Shown piece after piece: positions 45,981-61,850 of a DNA stretch of 64,000 nucleotides (positions within the stretch are counted from its first letter, which is position 1; each line of letters opens with the position of its first letter). Made by a program: the position numbers and the translations under genes. The DNA comes from Epiperipatus broadwayi. Lineage: Eukaryota; Onychophora; Udeonychophora; Euonychophora; Peripatidae. Under the pieces are notes generated by a model. The model was not told the DNA's origin. It saw nothing but the letters and a program-made list of their open reading frames with translations, and did not search any database. The stretch covers positions 6,304,926 through 6,368,925 of the forward strand of contig JAQFVV010000031.1 of assembly GCA_028023455.1 (NCBI GenBank), written 5' to 3'.

Positions 45981-46037
45981 ATGATCTCCAATATATGTAT
46001 TTTGTGCTGAACCAGTATTCATCAGTTGGTCCAGAAC
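45981..46037 (-). ncRNA. hammerhead-like motif, family C
   Basis: On the minus strand: GGACCAACTGATGA, a stem II with two mismatches (ATACT/AGCAC), AAAA for GAAA, then TACATATATTGGAGATC. The CTGATGA box and the CCAA/TTGG base of stem I are intact. Confidence 0.42.
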
Positions 46038-46461
46038 CCATCTCCTATACACATACATAATCAGTGCTCAGTTTATATTAAGATAAAAAAATCTTCAAAT
46101 TTTAATATACAGGTTTCAATCTTTTCCATCCTCCAACTTTTCCATCATCAATATCATTGAAAATCTGATGGAAGAAGGCTGAAAGCCATTGTTGATGCCA
46201 GTTTTAATGTCACACCCTTGTTGATTAAGTCACAATAACCCCTTAAATATAGATAGATTCTTAATAGTCCATTTAAACATATAGAAGAGAGATGGGCAGA
46301 ATACAGGTTGAATATGTAACATTTATATAATAGTATAAAGTCTCAACTGAAATTAATGTAATTGGAAGAGACTTGAATTCAGACTTTCAAGCTCTCTACA
46401 GCTATCCACTCCATCTTATACAACTGATACACATGGCCGCATATATGTAAAAATGATAAAT

Positions 46462-46522
46462 GATCTCCATGTATGTATTTCATGCGGAACCAGCACTCAT
46501 CATTTGATCCAGATCATCATCT
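46462..46522 (-). ncRNA. hammerhead-like motif, family C
   Basis: On the minus strand: ATGATCTGGATCAA, ATGATGA (C3 changed), stem II GTGC-TGGTTCC-GCAT, intact GAAA, TACATACA, TGGAGATCAT. The outer helix ATGATC/GATCAT pairs perfectly over six bases. Confidence 0.45.
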
Positions 46523-47044
46523 CTCACATGTGTCTAAAATCGGTGTTCAGTTTACATTAAAATAGCATATTATCAAATTTTAATGGACATGCACTTTCTT
46601 TTCCACTCTCCAACTTTTCAAATCAGTCATATCATACAAAATACATATATTGGAGATCATTTATCTTTTTCACATGTATGTGGTCATGTTTATCAGTTGT
46701 AAGGATAAAGTGGAAAGCTTACAGAGCTTGAAAATAATTATTTTAATTTCAATATAGAAAATATACTTGTATTTAAATATTTCACACTCAGTCTATGTTC
46801 TGCCCATTTCTCTTCTATGTATTTAAATGGACAGATACATAAGGGGTCAGAATGACTTAAAATCAACATGGGTATGACAAAAAGATTGACATCAACAAGA
46901 GCTTCGACCATTCCATCATTAGATTTTCAATGATATAGATCACAGAAGAGTTAGAAGGTGGAGAAGATCAAAGCATGTCCATTAACATTTAAAAATTTGC
47001 TATTTTAATATAAACTGAGCACTGATTATATATCTATGTGGGAG

Positions 47045-47108
47045 ATGATGTGGACCAAAGGATGAGTGCTGGATTAGCACCAAAAACATGTATTGGAGAT
47101 CATTGATC
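47045..47108 (+). ncRNA. hammerhead-like motif, family C
   Basis: GGACCAAAGGATGA, stem II GTGCT-GGATT-AGCAC (perfect 5 bp), CAAAA, palindrome ACATGT, then ATTGGAGATC. C3-U4 and G12 are changed. Confidence 0.42.
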
Positions 47109-47260
47109 TCTTTTACATGTATGCAGTAATGTGTACTGGTTGTATAAGAATGAGTGATAGTACTAGGGAGATTGAAAGTCTGAGTTTAAATCCCTACTTT
47201 TTATATTAAATTTAATATACACAATATATTTATATTTAAATATTTTTATTTTTGAAGGCT

Positions 47261-49347
47261 CAAATAAAAAAAAATGTCTCAATGTGAAATTCTTAGTGAA
47301 ATTTGAGGTCAGGCCATCTTTAAATTTTTTTCTCAATAACCTATTAGCTTTGAGGAAGAAAAAGAAGAGAAAGTCCTAAAACAGTCATACAAATATGTAG
47401 TCATTTGATAAGTAAAACTTCTGTACAAACCTAGCTCCACCTACCTCATTTATGTTCAAAACTAAAGCTCTTACTGCATTAAATTTATCCCAATTATTTT
47501 CTTTGAACCAAGGGAACAGGGGTTGCGTATATTATACATTCTTGTATACAAAAAGACCATTAATTTAGAATTAAGATTATTATACATATAATTAAAGAAC
47601 AGAATTGTGAATGACAAATATGCAATACAATAATAGTCTTCATTAAATGCTCTATGACAACTAGGTCAAATAACGAACGTAAATAATGATGCAAGATAAA
47701 AAAAAAACAAGAATAATAAAAAAAAAATGTAGAAAGAAGAAAGTGCCTAATCGTTACTGAACACCATCATAAGGTAACAAAATAATTTCTAATAGGCAGT
47801 ACACTTAGGTTATGTGCAAGTAACCCTCACATTTAAAAGTCATTCCATGATTTTGTCAATCTACAAAAAATAGCAATATTAGTAATTTTAATTTAACAGT
47901 AAATATCTTTACATCTTCATTAGTTAATATCAGTTGTGTTTTTAATCTGATTGATGGTTTAGCAAAATAAATAGTCTGTTGCCGTTTTTTTTTTTTTATA
48001 TTCATTTTATGGATATCATGTAATAATTTTGTAGTAGGTAATGCTTATACAACAAAGTACCATTAAAATTCCTTCTTATAATTTATAAAATGAAAAACCT
48101 CTTGAGAATTATATACCCATTCAAAAAACAAACAAAATTAATAATAACATAATGTAATATTTAACAGGTCTGTACAGATACCTGGTCGTGCATTGTTTAT
48201 TTCAGCCAGAAGAAATCAATGTTTACATTTTTTTTTCTTTAAAAAAAAATAGATAAATAAAATTAGTCTCTCCATTTTATCAGAAAACAAATATTATTGA
48301 TTTTCTTACAGATGTGTCATATGTATTTTCTGTTTTAATTAATTAGAAAATTGGCTTTAATCATGAAAACATCACAAGATTATTTTTCATTTTGTTATTC
48401 TTATACAAGCTGTTAAAACAATGACATTTTTTTTTCTCTCACAAATCCAAGACTTGCCACTCATGGAAACTATAAACTAGATAGAAGTCTGTTAATAAAG
48501 GATGAGAAGGCATTGGATAGACTAATTATAAGTCACTACCATCTGGACACACTGTTGTGGAGAATATTTGCAAAAGTTTGGTTCATTCAATGTTTTTATT
48601 ACATTTCCGAGTTGACTGTGTTGCCCACCAGTTATAACAAGCATATATTAGAGGCAAATCAAAATGTTCAATTGCTCATAAAATTTATCAAAAACAGTTT
48701 TCATTAAATAATAATACTATGCATATCCTATGCAGTATACATATTGATGCAATGGTGAAATATGGATTTGAGTTTTGAAATTTTCTGAGATTAAATCTCT
48801 CACTCCAACTGTCTAAATATCGCATGACCTCTATCAACTAATTATTTAATTATTTGGTTATCAATCATTTTCTTAGTACCAACTCTTTCAGGATAACTTT
48901 ATGTTGTATTGATTTTTTTTTTCAAAATTATAATGTTGTATCTTTTGTTTTAATAAAAAAATTGAAAAAAAATTATTAGTTTACGTTTTCTATTAAACTA
49001 TTTTTTTTCTAAAAATTGATTTATAAAAAAAAAAAATTCAATTTAATTATTAAGGTATAAAGCTTAGAAATATATTCTATATAAGTTATATCAAAATTAA
49101 TGTAAAATTATTGGATACCAATGCGTACTGTATATCTATGAGTGTGTTGTTTTTATTAATTCATAACATTTAAAATGTATACATTTCAAGTTCTCTATAT
49201 AAGGTACATTAAGTACTAAGTGAGCAGGGCTAGTTCTTTTCATGAGATAAAGAGACAGCTACCTCAGATGTTGAATTGGATCACGTGCAAAAATAAATCA
49301 TAATATTTTACAAAAAAAAATTAGTAAACTAGTTGTAAATGAATATC
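47261..49347. other. AT-rich sequence without recognised features
   Basis: A 64-codon frame at 48,513-48,707 in slightly richer sequence has no family resemblance. I see no gene or repeat boundary. Confidence 0.4.
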
Positions 49348-49360
49348 AAAATTAAACGTA

Positions 49361-49470
49361 GTTAAGCGTTGTTAGCCGAGATGTCAGCGCAGCCGCCTTG
49401 CAAGCAAGTAGTTAGTTGCAGACGGTTGTAGGTTCGCCTCCCGGCAGATGCAATGACATATGAAAAAAAT
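49361..49470 (+). mobile_element. tRNA-derived SINE, second subfamily
   Basis: TTAGCCGAGATGTCAGCGC (A-box region), a CTTGCAA loop with TGC in the anticodon place, GGTTCGCCTCC (good B box), then GATGCAATGACATATG and an A-rich tail. The flanks AAAATTAAACGTA (49,348-49,360) and AAAATAAACGTA (49,471-49,482) form an approximate duplication. It is the same subfamily as the copy at 57,223-57,321. Confidence 0.8.
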
Positions 49471-49482
49471 AAAAATAAACGT

Positions 49483-50039
49483 AAAAATTAAGAAACCTTT
49501 TGGAATAATAAAAATACTCCTTCTCTTTAATCAAAAATTAAAAAAAAATTTTTTTATAGAATAGAGAACTAAAGCAAATTAAGCCTAGTATTATTTTGTT
49601 TGTTAAATTTTAATTTTGCAAAGAGATTTTATTGAAGGAATGTTTTTTTTTATATTATTGTAATCATAATAGCTTTTTGTTTGTTTTATTTTTAAAAAAA
49701 AAAACAATAACATAAAACAGTTACAAAGTGTATTATATTCTGAAATAAATTAACAGTAAACAAAAAAAGTTATAATGACAACAATCAATTGTTTTCATAG
49801 TTTCCAGGTACCAGTTTCCATAAATAGACTAGAAAAGAAGTTGAAAAAGAGGAAAGGGATATATAATTGTAAAATTGATTCTATAGTTTAAACATTGTTT
49901 CATAGCAAACAAAATATAAGTAAGTTTATTTCATTTTAATATTTGATTATTGTAATCAATTTTATTTTATAATATTGAAAGAAAAAGATAAAGTAGTAAA
50001 TAAGTTTACTGTTTTAAATTCAAACCATCATCATCACTT
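49483..50039. other. AT-rich sequence without recognised features
   Basis: Nothing could be supported here. Confidence 0.4.
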
Positions 50040-51295
50040 TCAACATTATTGATTCTTAATAAAATGAAGGCTTTCATGTTTGATCCAGTTTTTCTAATCT
50101 ACAGTCTCTATTCTCACAATCATAATTCTAATTTCTCTCTTTAATTCATACATCTCATATGTAGTCTCCTTAAAGTATTTTCCAATATCTTAGAATCCTG
50201 ATTAAAACTTTGACAGATCATCTATTATCTTTTACCTATCCATTTTAGTTATTTAATCGTTTTTATAATATCAATGTTATTTATTTATTCTTTTAACTAA
50301 ATATCTTATTTTACACCTCTTCTTGATACTCTCAAAATATGTCTCTCCATACTTTGATGTATGATTTACTGTCTGTATATTGTTTTTTGTTAAGTATCAC
50401 TTCTCAGATCAATGAGTAAAAATTGGTATAAACAACATATATTTAAAAGCTTTTTCTCATGCATAAGTAGATGCATGTTTAATATTTAATTATTTTTATC
50501 AAAAGCTCTCCATTCAAATTATAATTTTGTGTTTAATTTCATCCAGTATCTTTATTATAATCTGACCAGAATATTAATTCCCATTTTATTCTCCTAAAAA
50601 ATAAATTCAATAATCTCCATTTACTTTTATTCTCTTTGCTATCTGTTTTATTCCACAAAATACTTTTCATAAAACTTCACTAAATAGATTTGGAGATTTG
50701 AAATCATCCTGTTGTACAACATATGTTAAGCATTGGTGGCCTAGTGGTTAGCATAGCTGCCTTACAAGCAGCTGGCCTGGGTTCACTTTCTGGTCAATGC
50801 ATTTGACATATGGAAAAAAAAAAACATACCAATGTTAATTTTTTAGTGTCACAGTGCTCTTCAAAGTATGTCAATATAATCCCCCAAAAATTATAGAATT
50901 GAATGCTTTTTCATAACCTACAATCCCAAAGCAAATGATAATTCAAATAGATTAATTCTTTCTCCATTGTCTCATTATTTGGACACCATCAGCAAAACAA
51001 AATTATTTTTAAATCCAGTTTGTTCTTGTGATTGGTTTAAAATAAAATTATCCAATAGATGAATTATAATTATATTTGTAAAGATATGATACAGAACTGT
51101 CAGACGAAAGACTGATAGATTTATAATTTCCAACATCTTCTTTATTATCTTTCTTATTTATTAAAATTACTTCTGAATTCTTCCCATTATTTGGTATATT
51201 TTTAGGATTTAGACTGGTAGAGTCACTTTTTTTCAGCATCTGGGCACATTGAAAGAAAAAAAAAGATTTGTCTTGGATGCACATTAAATACAAAT
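50040..51295 (-). pseudogene. RTE-type LINE ORF2 remnant
   Basis: On the minus strand: VILINKKDNKEDVGNYKSIS (about 51,110-51,180) matches the RT block usually read as IHKKGD..D..NYRPISL. It is followed by ILNQSQEQTGF (about 51,000-51,050; the N.SREQAGFR block) and a VMKKHSIL remnant of the first catalytic region. Further on, after the inserted SINE, SPNLF (the SP.LF block) appears near 50,690 and MERHILRVSRR (the MERRMLGIS.RD block) near 50,330-50,360. Stops are frequent. The catalytic YADD region is not recognisable. An old copy into which the SINE at 50,732 jumped. Confidence 0.65.
50732..50823 (+). mobile_element. tRNA-derived SINE inserted in the RTE remnant
   Basis: TGGTGGCCTAGTGGTTAGC (excellent A box), GCTGC-CTTACAA-GCAGC anticodon-like arm with TAC, GGGTTCACTTTC (B box), AATGCATTTGACATATGG, then an A11 tail. 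It is the same subfamily as 27,644-27,739. Surrounding ACATATGTTA and ACATACCAATGTTA look like a decayed duplication. Confidence 0.8.
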
Positions 51296-54200
51296 ACTAT
51301 TCAAAATTGAAAACAGTTAATGATTTTTATAAATATTCCCACCACAGATAAAATAATTCTTAAATAAGCTTTCAAGTTTGTGATCACTAATATAGAAAAT
51401 GTATGTATGTATATATAAAATAAAATGTCATTGATGTTTTTTTTTATGTTTTTCTTTATTATAAATGTAAAAAAGAGAAATATGAAACTAATTGGATATT
51501 TGACATTGTATATGAGTGCATATGTATGTTTATTTTAATCATGCTGTGATACATAATCATAAAAAATCTCAAAGTTTTTAATAAGTTTATGATTTTATGC
51601 AGGGTCACATTCATAGCCATCCTGGGTCATAAGTTGGATACCCCTGATTTAGATATTTAATATATAATTTTTCTGACAATTTTTGATTTTTTTTGTCTAC
51701 TTGTGCAAGACATTATGTAATAATTTCATCTTTTTCAATTTTTTTTTTTTTCAAAGATTTAATTACATTTAAAATGTTTAATAATTCAAAATATTTAATA
51801 AATGTAATGATTACTTTGTTTTTCTAATCATGTATTACTATATATCTTTTGTAGAATTCTTTCATACCTTTCATAATGTAGTACCTCTTCTCAGTAATAA
51901 TTTAATCTTTTTTTTTATTATTGGAACAACTTTTTTCCATCCATGATGTTGTTCTATATCTTTAGAAATTTTATTATTTTCTATAGATCTAATTACCATT
52001 TCACAATTACATTTTCATATATTATTATTAAAATTTGCACCATTTTATTATTCTTAATAGATTATTTATTTAAATATTATGTTCTATCTGCCTCAATTGA
52101 AAATTTTCTGGTGAATTATTACTTTTTTGTAATTGGTATCATTGTTGTAGTTTTTAATAGAGTCTGACTTACCTTTATATTCATCTTAATTTTAAGAGTG
52201 AATTATCATCAAATTATATCTTTATTTTAAATTCATTAGTAATTTTTAATTTAAATTCATTAGAGTATGTCTAATGCTTCGGAAAATCAACAAGTAATAG
52301 TGTTATTTTTAATAGTTTTATTTGCTCTAGATTTACATTTCTCTAATAATCAAAGATCACTTCTTGTGCTAAATTTTCTAAAAACAATACAATCTTCATA
52401 TATATATATGTGTGTGTGTGTGTTATCAGAATATCCAATTCTTCTGTATATTCAATTGGATGTTTTCACGCTCATTTAATCTAGCTTCTTTTAAAAAGAA
52501 AAATTCTAATATATATATATTGCAAATTTTTCTCAACATATTCAAATTTACCCACAACACTTTTAACTTTCTATCAATTTTCAATTTAAGCATTTAAGTC
52601 TCTCATGAAACTCTTATAATATTGGAAGGGACCAAAATCATTTCTTGGTCATTAACCTTAATTATTTTTTGCCTATCACCTTAAAGTAAGTTGTTTATAT
52701 AAATAAATTTTAAAAGCAAGTTGTATCCCAGATATGCATATACATGCATATATGGGTGTGTCTGTGTGTGAATGATATATATATACTGGAATAATATTCA
52801 AAATATTTATCAAAAGTGCATTAAGTTTAATCTCTCTCTCTCATTATCTGTTATACAGAGGAAAAAATAAATCATAAGTAATATGAGTTAATAATGTTTT
52901 TATTAATGAAAATACATAATACAAATCATAAAAGAGTAGAATCTTTTATCATGTTCAAACAAATTATACTGATGACAATATCAATAAATCTTAAATAAAA
53001 ACGAACTAGTAAAATGAACACTGTCATTTGGTTTTATCTATTTATTATCTTACAAAAAAAATGTTAAATGTTTATATATTCAAAAGTGAAACTGAAAAAA
53101 TTTATTCAAAGAATTTTCAAATAAGTTTGATTTTTTGACATATCTATCATTAGAAATTAAGTCAATTGTACTTTTATTAGAAGTATCTAATGGTTTATTA
53201 TTACAGAAATAATTTTTATATTTTCATTTTCATTAATCTATTAGATATGTCTATCAGTTGCGTAAACTGTGATATTTCAAGTCTTGACTCAACAATAAAA
53301 ACTAAACAAAGTCTTTCTACATGTGATTACATAATAATTGATTGCAACTTTAAAATTTTCAAAACATAATTCTTGAACCGAAGTCTAAACATGTCACAGA
53401 AAGTGATAAACTATTACAAATTAATCTGCAATTATATTTATATTTGTGAAAAGTACATTGTGCAATAGAAGTACTAAATAAAATAATAATTGTATATACT
53501 TTAAAAAATATATTTACCATTTCCAAAGGAAAATTTAAATGTTTTTTTAAAAATAATTTTGGCCATACTAGTGCTTAATTGGCTAAATGTTACCACCATA
53601 TATGTATGTGTGTGTGTGTTTGAATGTGTGTTGATATGCAAATATTAAAAAAAAAACATATTCAGTACATTACATTATGTAATAGTATAAACAAAATGTG
53701 AGCTATTATCCACTAATTCCATCATACATTAAGGCATTTAGAGTAAAATATAACAGATAAAACAACCTTGTTACTCTGTTATAACTGTACCCTCATTTTG
53801 TATAATAGAAGAAATAATTATTCTTAGTTTTACATTTATAATTGCCAATATTTTTAATTACGTATATAGAATAAATGTTAAAACAATGAAAAGTATACTT
53901 ATTAAATATTCAGAACTAGTTAAACATATTCCAGTTAAATTCTTAATTGAAAGTATATTGAGAATTCTGCATCATATGATTATTTAAATTAAATTTTATT
54001 AACAAACTAATTAATATTAGATTCAATTTTAATATTCAAAATTTTGTTAAAAATCAGTTTTACAAATTATATAAAGTTATGTATTAAATTAATATAAAAT
54101 TCTGAGATTTTTTTTAATTTTAATTTTAGTTTTGAATAATTAATTATATCATGAACATACAAATATTTTATCATTTTTGAAATTCCAAATATATTTTTTC

Positions 54201-54399
54201 CAATGCTTTCTATAAGATAACCCTTCTCCCCAACGGTTTTAAAAAATTAAAAATATTCCAAAGCTATTTTAAATTTTAACCCAAAACAACACTCATCAAA
54301 TTACTCATCACTCCCCCTTTTATAAAAAAAATATGATTGCTCAAAATAATTATCACATACAATGTTACATCTATCTGCAATTTATATTTAGTTGCTAAA
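51296..54399. other. AT-rich sequence; one hAT-like terminus near 51,646
   Basis: Read on the minus strand from 51,646, CAGGGGTATCCAACTTATG followed by a GGCTATGAATGTGACCC block resembles the widespread hAT terminus CAGGGGTGTCNAAC with GTGGCCC. A partner end was not found. The remainder of the stretch shows only microsatellites (for example 52,400-52,422). Confidence 0.4.
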
Positions 54400-54407
54400 G
54401 TCTAGTG

Positions 54408-54857
54408 CAGTGGTTCCAGCATGGTACACATGCTTCACAGGGAGCAGTTTGAATTTTAAAAAGGGCAATTTGAGAATGACTTATTAACTGAATTTTTCTG
54501 AGATTTACTAAAGCTATTAACAGAGAATTTGAAAGATTTCTATTTGTTCTTATATCTTATTATTCATAAATTAATCTACAAATGTTTTTCAATTTTTTCT
54601 CTTTCCATGCCATTTTATTTTCATTGTTTTTACTGTTTAAATAACTTACTCCTTAAATTTCTATTACTATTTGGAACAAGTTTATTGGCTTAAAACTCCA
54701 CCGTAATTCAATTGATTTTTTGTTAATGGCATTTGAGTTTTTTCCCACATGAATAGGAGTTTACTTTTTGAATAATAAGAATTATATTGCCCAGGGAAGG
54801 GCATCAATTTTAGAGGTGCATAGATGAAGCATGACCAAAAAAGATTAAAAACCACTG
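54408..54857. mobile_element. hAT-like non-autonomous DNA transposon
   Basis: The left end CAGTGGTTCCAGCATGG and the inward-read right end CAGTGGTTTTTAATC share the first eight bases, and CAGTGGTTC is a common hAT terminus. The flanking 8-mers GTCTAGTG and GTGTAATA match at 5 of 8 positions. The 450-bp interior has no transposase frame. Confidence 0.55.
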
Positions 54858-54865
54858 GTGTAATA

Positions 54866-55434
54866 TAATGGAAATGAAATTAAATGGAAATATTGATAGC
54901 AACTGATCATTTCAATTGTAAATCCAAAAATTTCTAATCCATTTCTCATACATTCTATAATTATCTATATTTGTTACTCTGCATAAAACTATGCATCAAA
55001 TAAAAATTTGATAGCATCTTTAATCTAATTTAGTGAGTCACTGAATAATGTTTAGTCTTACAAAAATGGTTTTCCATTTTTAATCATCTCCTTCCCTACC
55101 CCTCTCTCACACTCTCATTTCTTTGCCACCACTTTCATGATCAACTAAATAACTATCCAGTCATTCAAAAGTGCTATCCTGTTCATTAACTATTTTTCAA
55201 TGTTTTTTTATCATTCTTTTCTCACCACCTATTTTCCTTGCTAATATTCCCATCTGAAAGCACAACTATATAATTAACAAATATATAGCTTAATTCTTTC
55301 TACCAGACTTTTCCCTTTATATATATAAATTTCTATAACATCTACTTTTTGCAACTTTTTTAGTAATTATCTCATTCTACAAACAACAATTTAATCTTGA
55401 AAATCATATTCATTATTTTCAACCACTATCAATT
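54866..55434. other. AT-rich sequence without recognised features
   Basis: Pyrimidine-rich on the plus strand, possibly an older part of the neighbouring RTE remnant, but no motif confirms this. Confidence 0.35.
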
Positions 55435-55800
55435 CACTTTAGATTTAAGGATTCTCTATGTTTAATCCAGATTTTCCATACTTTGGGTTCCCTTCTCCAC
55501 AATATATCAAACAAATTCCTTATTCCATCTATCCATCTTACAAATACACTCTATCTGGATCTTTCCCAATCTCTTGGGATCCAGTTTATGACTTCAAAGT
55601 GTCCATCTTTTATTATCTTCTTTAACAATATGTCCACTCCAGCTGCATTTCAGTAGTTTCATTCATTTGATAATGTTAGCAATTACTATTGTTTCTGTCA
55701 TCCATGTATTTGGTTTGAGTTTTATTATTATTATTCCTAATATACTTCTAGAATATTCTATTGAGTGGCCTGAAGCAATCTGTATTGCTCTTTGTTAAGT
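55435..55800 (-). pseudogene. RTE-type LINE ORF2 C-terminal remnant
   Basis: On the minus strand, SILGIIIIKLKPNTWM, KCSWSGHIVKEDNKRWT and, in another frame, FVRWIDGIRN match the closing blocks of RTE-clade proteins (MLGI..RDK..NTWI, KW.W.GHVAR..DNRW, RP..RW.D.IR). It is collinear with the plus-strand fragment at 10.66-11.0 kb. Confidence 0.65.
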
Positions 55801-57210
55801 ATTCAAGTCTAAGATACAGAAGTGAGCATTGATAAAATACATTTATTAACCTTTTCCAACATAATAACATATTTTCTAATAATATTAATTTACATCATTA
55901 ATCAAGTTTTTGAGGGCAATTGGTCCCCTAAAACTTATTTTTAAGCGAAAATATTGAATAAGGAAGTACTTATATAGGTTCCCCAATGGGGAAAAATTTG
56001 GCTTGTTCCTCCAGCTAAAAGTTGCATTATAATCTGTTAACAAACAACTCAGTCTAATATATATATATATATTATAACCAAGTGCTTTTGGCACTTGGTT
56101 TCATTTAATATTATTTGTGCATATTATTGGTATTATTTTATATATAAAAAAAAAGAAACATAACCAAGTGTGCTATCCACTTTGCCTAGCTATAGTTTGT
56201 GTTGGTTAGTCAATATTATTCTAATGCAGTATCATATTTTTAAATTCACAGATTATCCTAAATAAAATGTTACAGTAATAGCAAGCTAGTATAATCTTAA
56301 CATTTTAATCAACAGTTATTAAAGTTTAAAATAATTTTAAGAACATAGCTAGATAAGGAAATATAATAGTATTATTATACTAATAATAATAATTTAAAGT
56401 CAGTTATTTAAATATTTTATTGAAAATGTAGCAAAATAATTATAAATAAAAAAATATTTTTAAAAAAGAAAGTTAATATGTATGTGTGCATGAAAAATTA
56501 GTATGCTCGAATTCTTATTGTTAAGCGTGTAGAAATATTTTGTTTAAAAAAAAACGTAGTTCTCAAATAATATAAAGAAAAAGTGATGTTAAAAAAAATT
56601 CAACAATAATTTCAGTCAAATAATAATTAAATTAATATCTCAAAACTTCTGATAAGTTTATTTTAAAAAATAATAATTTAATTTTTAATTATAATCGTAA
56701 ATGATTAGCGATTGTTTTGATTTATTAAACTGTTATGTAATTCAATTTAAATAACCTTAAAAAAATGTTATTATTTATGTAATTATTTTTGTTGTTGTTA
56801 TTGTGGCAAAATTGAGTGGCTATTCTAGAGCTCATTAAGAATTAATGGGAGGAGCTTAGCCAGATTACACCTATCAAGTTGACCATAAAATATTGAGCGA
56901 ATTTTTTTTTTGTTCAGTTTGTTTTGTGACTTCTCCATCCTCATAATTAATAGTGCTAATTTTTTTATAATTATTTTACTTTCTAACAAAAAAATGTTAA
57001 ATTAGTAAGATAATATCCATTCAGCCTACCATGGAATAATAGGTGTATATTTGGGAGGACCTCCTGCTTTCTATTGTTTTCTACAATCGTAAACTATCTC
57101 CAATTATAATTTAATACGTCCTAAAAAAATTAGATTTTAGAAACTTAAAATGGGAAGTTTAATAATCATTGACTTATTAAAAGAAGCAAAATAAGCACCT
57201 TCAAAGTCAA
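55801..57210. other. AT-rich sequence without recognised features
   Basis: A short (TA)n at about 56,057-56,072 is followed by CCAAGTGCTTTTGGCACTTGG, a small palindrome at about 56,079-56,099. The open frame 55,885-56,094 across it is not convincing. Confidence 0.4.
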
Positions 57211-57222
57211 AACCAAATATTT

Positions 57223-57321
57223 TTATTTCCCATAAGTCATAGCATCGGCCGGGACGCGAACCACAACCGTCTGCAACCAACTACTTGCTTGCAAGGCAGC
57301 TTCGATGACCTCTCGGCTAAC
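57223..57321 (-). mobile_element. tRNA-derived SINE with 12-bp target-site duplication
   Basis: On the minus strand: TTAGCCGAGAGGTCATCG, CTTGCAA loop, GGTTCGCGTCCCGGCCGATG, then ATGACTTATGGG and an A-rich end. The flanks AACCAAATATTT (57,211-57,222 and 57,322-57,333) are identical, which fixes the borders. Same subfamily as 49,361-49,470. Confidence 0.85.
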
Positions 57322-57333
57322 AACCAAATATTT

Positions 57334-57624
57334 AATTGTTCATTTTGACTTAATAATGTATTCCTGGTATATAAAAAAAAAGAACTTGAAATAACTAAAA
57401 TAATAAAATTTTAAAAATTCTGCATTTAAAAAAATTAGACGTATCTGCATCTCTAGTAATGAAATGTTATCGACATTTTGTATTTATTTAATTAATTTAT
57501 AAGTGTTTGAAGAAAATATTAGTATGCTGTATTTTTAAAATTATCTATGTGTTTTTCCTTTACAAGTAAGAAGAAAGTGAACTATTTAAAATAAAAGTTA
57601 GAATTATATACATGTGTTCTTTGT
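57334..57624. other. AT-rich spacer
   Basis: About 290 bp between the SINE and the LINE 3' end with nothing recognised. Confidence 0.5.
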
Positions 57625-57800
57625 GTTTTAAAATATATTTATTAAACATAGTTAAACTTTATAAAAATTTACATAGTATTCAGAATGAAACTTGAAAAAG
57701 GCAATGTAGAGAAAAGGGTATCTTAATAAGATTAAGAGGAAAATAAAACTTTCACCCAAGTATCATCATGTAGACTCACAGGCGAAAGCAGAGAGTCTCG

Positions 57801-61037
<3,237 letters not shown>

Positions 61038-61242
61038 GAGAAAATATTAATGCAAATCATCTGTGAAGAATTCAGGTATAAGATTAATTTGTGAATTGGG
61101 ATCAGAAGCATGAGATAATGGAGATGAAGGACCGTTATTTAAAGTAAAAATAGAATCATTTTGAGGAGAAGGTGACAGCGAAAGATCTAACTGCTGAGAA
61201 CTTTTATCTCCCGACCATTTACTATTTTTAATGTCCTTTTTC

Positions 61243-61850
61243 CTAGAACTCTTTGAACGTCAAATTAGTTTTCAAGACAGAGGGTGCAGTATCAGAATCA
61301 GAATTAGAAAAATTATTTCTTTTATTGTTAGAAGAACTAATATCAGTTATAAGTGCTTGATCTTGCAAAGATGAACAACCAAGAGTAGACTGAATGTTAA
61401 ACCTATTTTCCTTCAATAACATATCCTCGTTTAGAACTGTATGAGATGAGTCAAGTGATGAATGAGTAATGTCAGTCAGAATAGAAACAACAGACCCACT
61501 GACCTTCTTACTTAAATCAGTAGAAACTTGTGGTGGAGATGAAAGAATAACATCAGATTGTTGCGCAGTGATATATTCACTCAAATGCTGCTATTGCAAA
61601 TATTGCAAAACTCTTTTGGACAATCTTTAACAAGATGAGTCCTCTCCTTACAAACCTTTGATAGAGATATGTATTGGACCTTTATCAGTCTCTAAAGTAG
61701 ATGGAATATCAATCAAAGCAAGACCTTTATTTAACTTTAAAGTAAAAGCAGCTGAGTTGCTAGATAACTCTAAACCAACTCTTTTCTCAGTAAGATATTT
61801 AAATTGAGTTATTTAAATACCTGCAAAAAAACTATTTAAAATTAAAAGTT
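61243..61850 (-). pseudogene. LINE ORF1 (gag-like) with zinc knuckle, broken
   Basis: On the minus strand the first part (about 61,830-61,680) reads LTEKRVGLELSSNSAAFTLK and continues to DKGPIHISIKG. After a frameshift, VCKERTHLVKDCPKEFCNIC (about 61,600-61,660) is a CCHC-like zinc-knuckle sequence followed by the start of a second one. A Ser/Thr-rich tail follows to 61,243 (open for 113 codons). Zinc-knuckle ORF1 proteins bind LINE RNA and chaperone nucleic acids. The N-terminal half is missing, so the element is 5'-truncated or decayed there. Confidence 0.6.

Larger units (their letters stand above)
45830..47260. repeat. hammerhead repeat family C: largest array
   Basis: Two direct units begin near 45,875 and 46,350 (each with GACTTGAA...CAGACTTTCAA), about 475 bp apart. 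Two inverted units follow, ending near 46,790 and 47,240 (each with TTTAAATATTT-type termini). The same two-forward/inverted plan is found at 7.2-8.2 kb. Every unit contains the hammerhead-like core and a downstream B-box-like GTTCAAATCC on the same strand. An open frame at 45,824-46,060 runs across the repeat and is not a gene. Confidence 0.75.

Noticed and set aside
48513-48707. Possible host exon
   Set aside because: 64 codons in slightly richer sequence, but no splice-site support, no domain and no second exon nearby.
56079-56099. Short palindrome CCAAGTGCTTTTGGCACTTGG as terminator or regulatory site
   Set aside because: A single small palindrome with no linked gene; chance or a local repeat is more likely.
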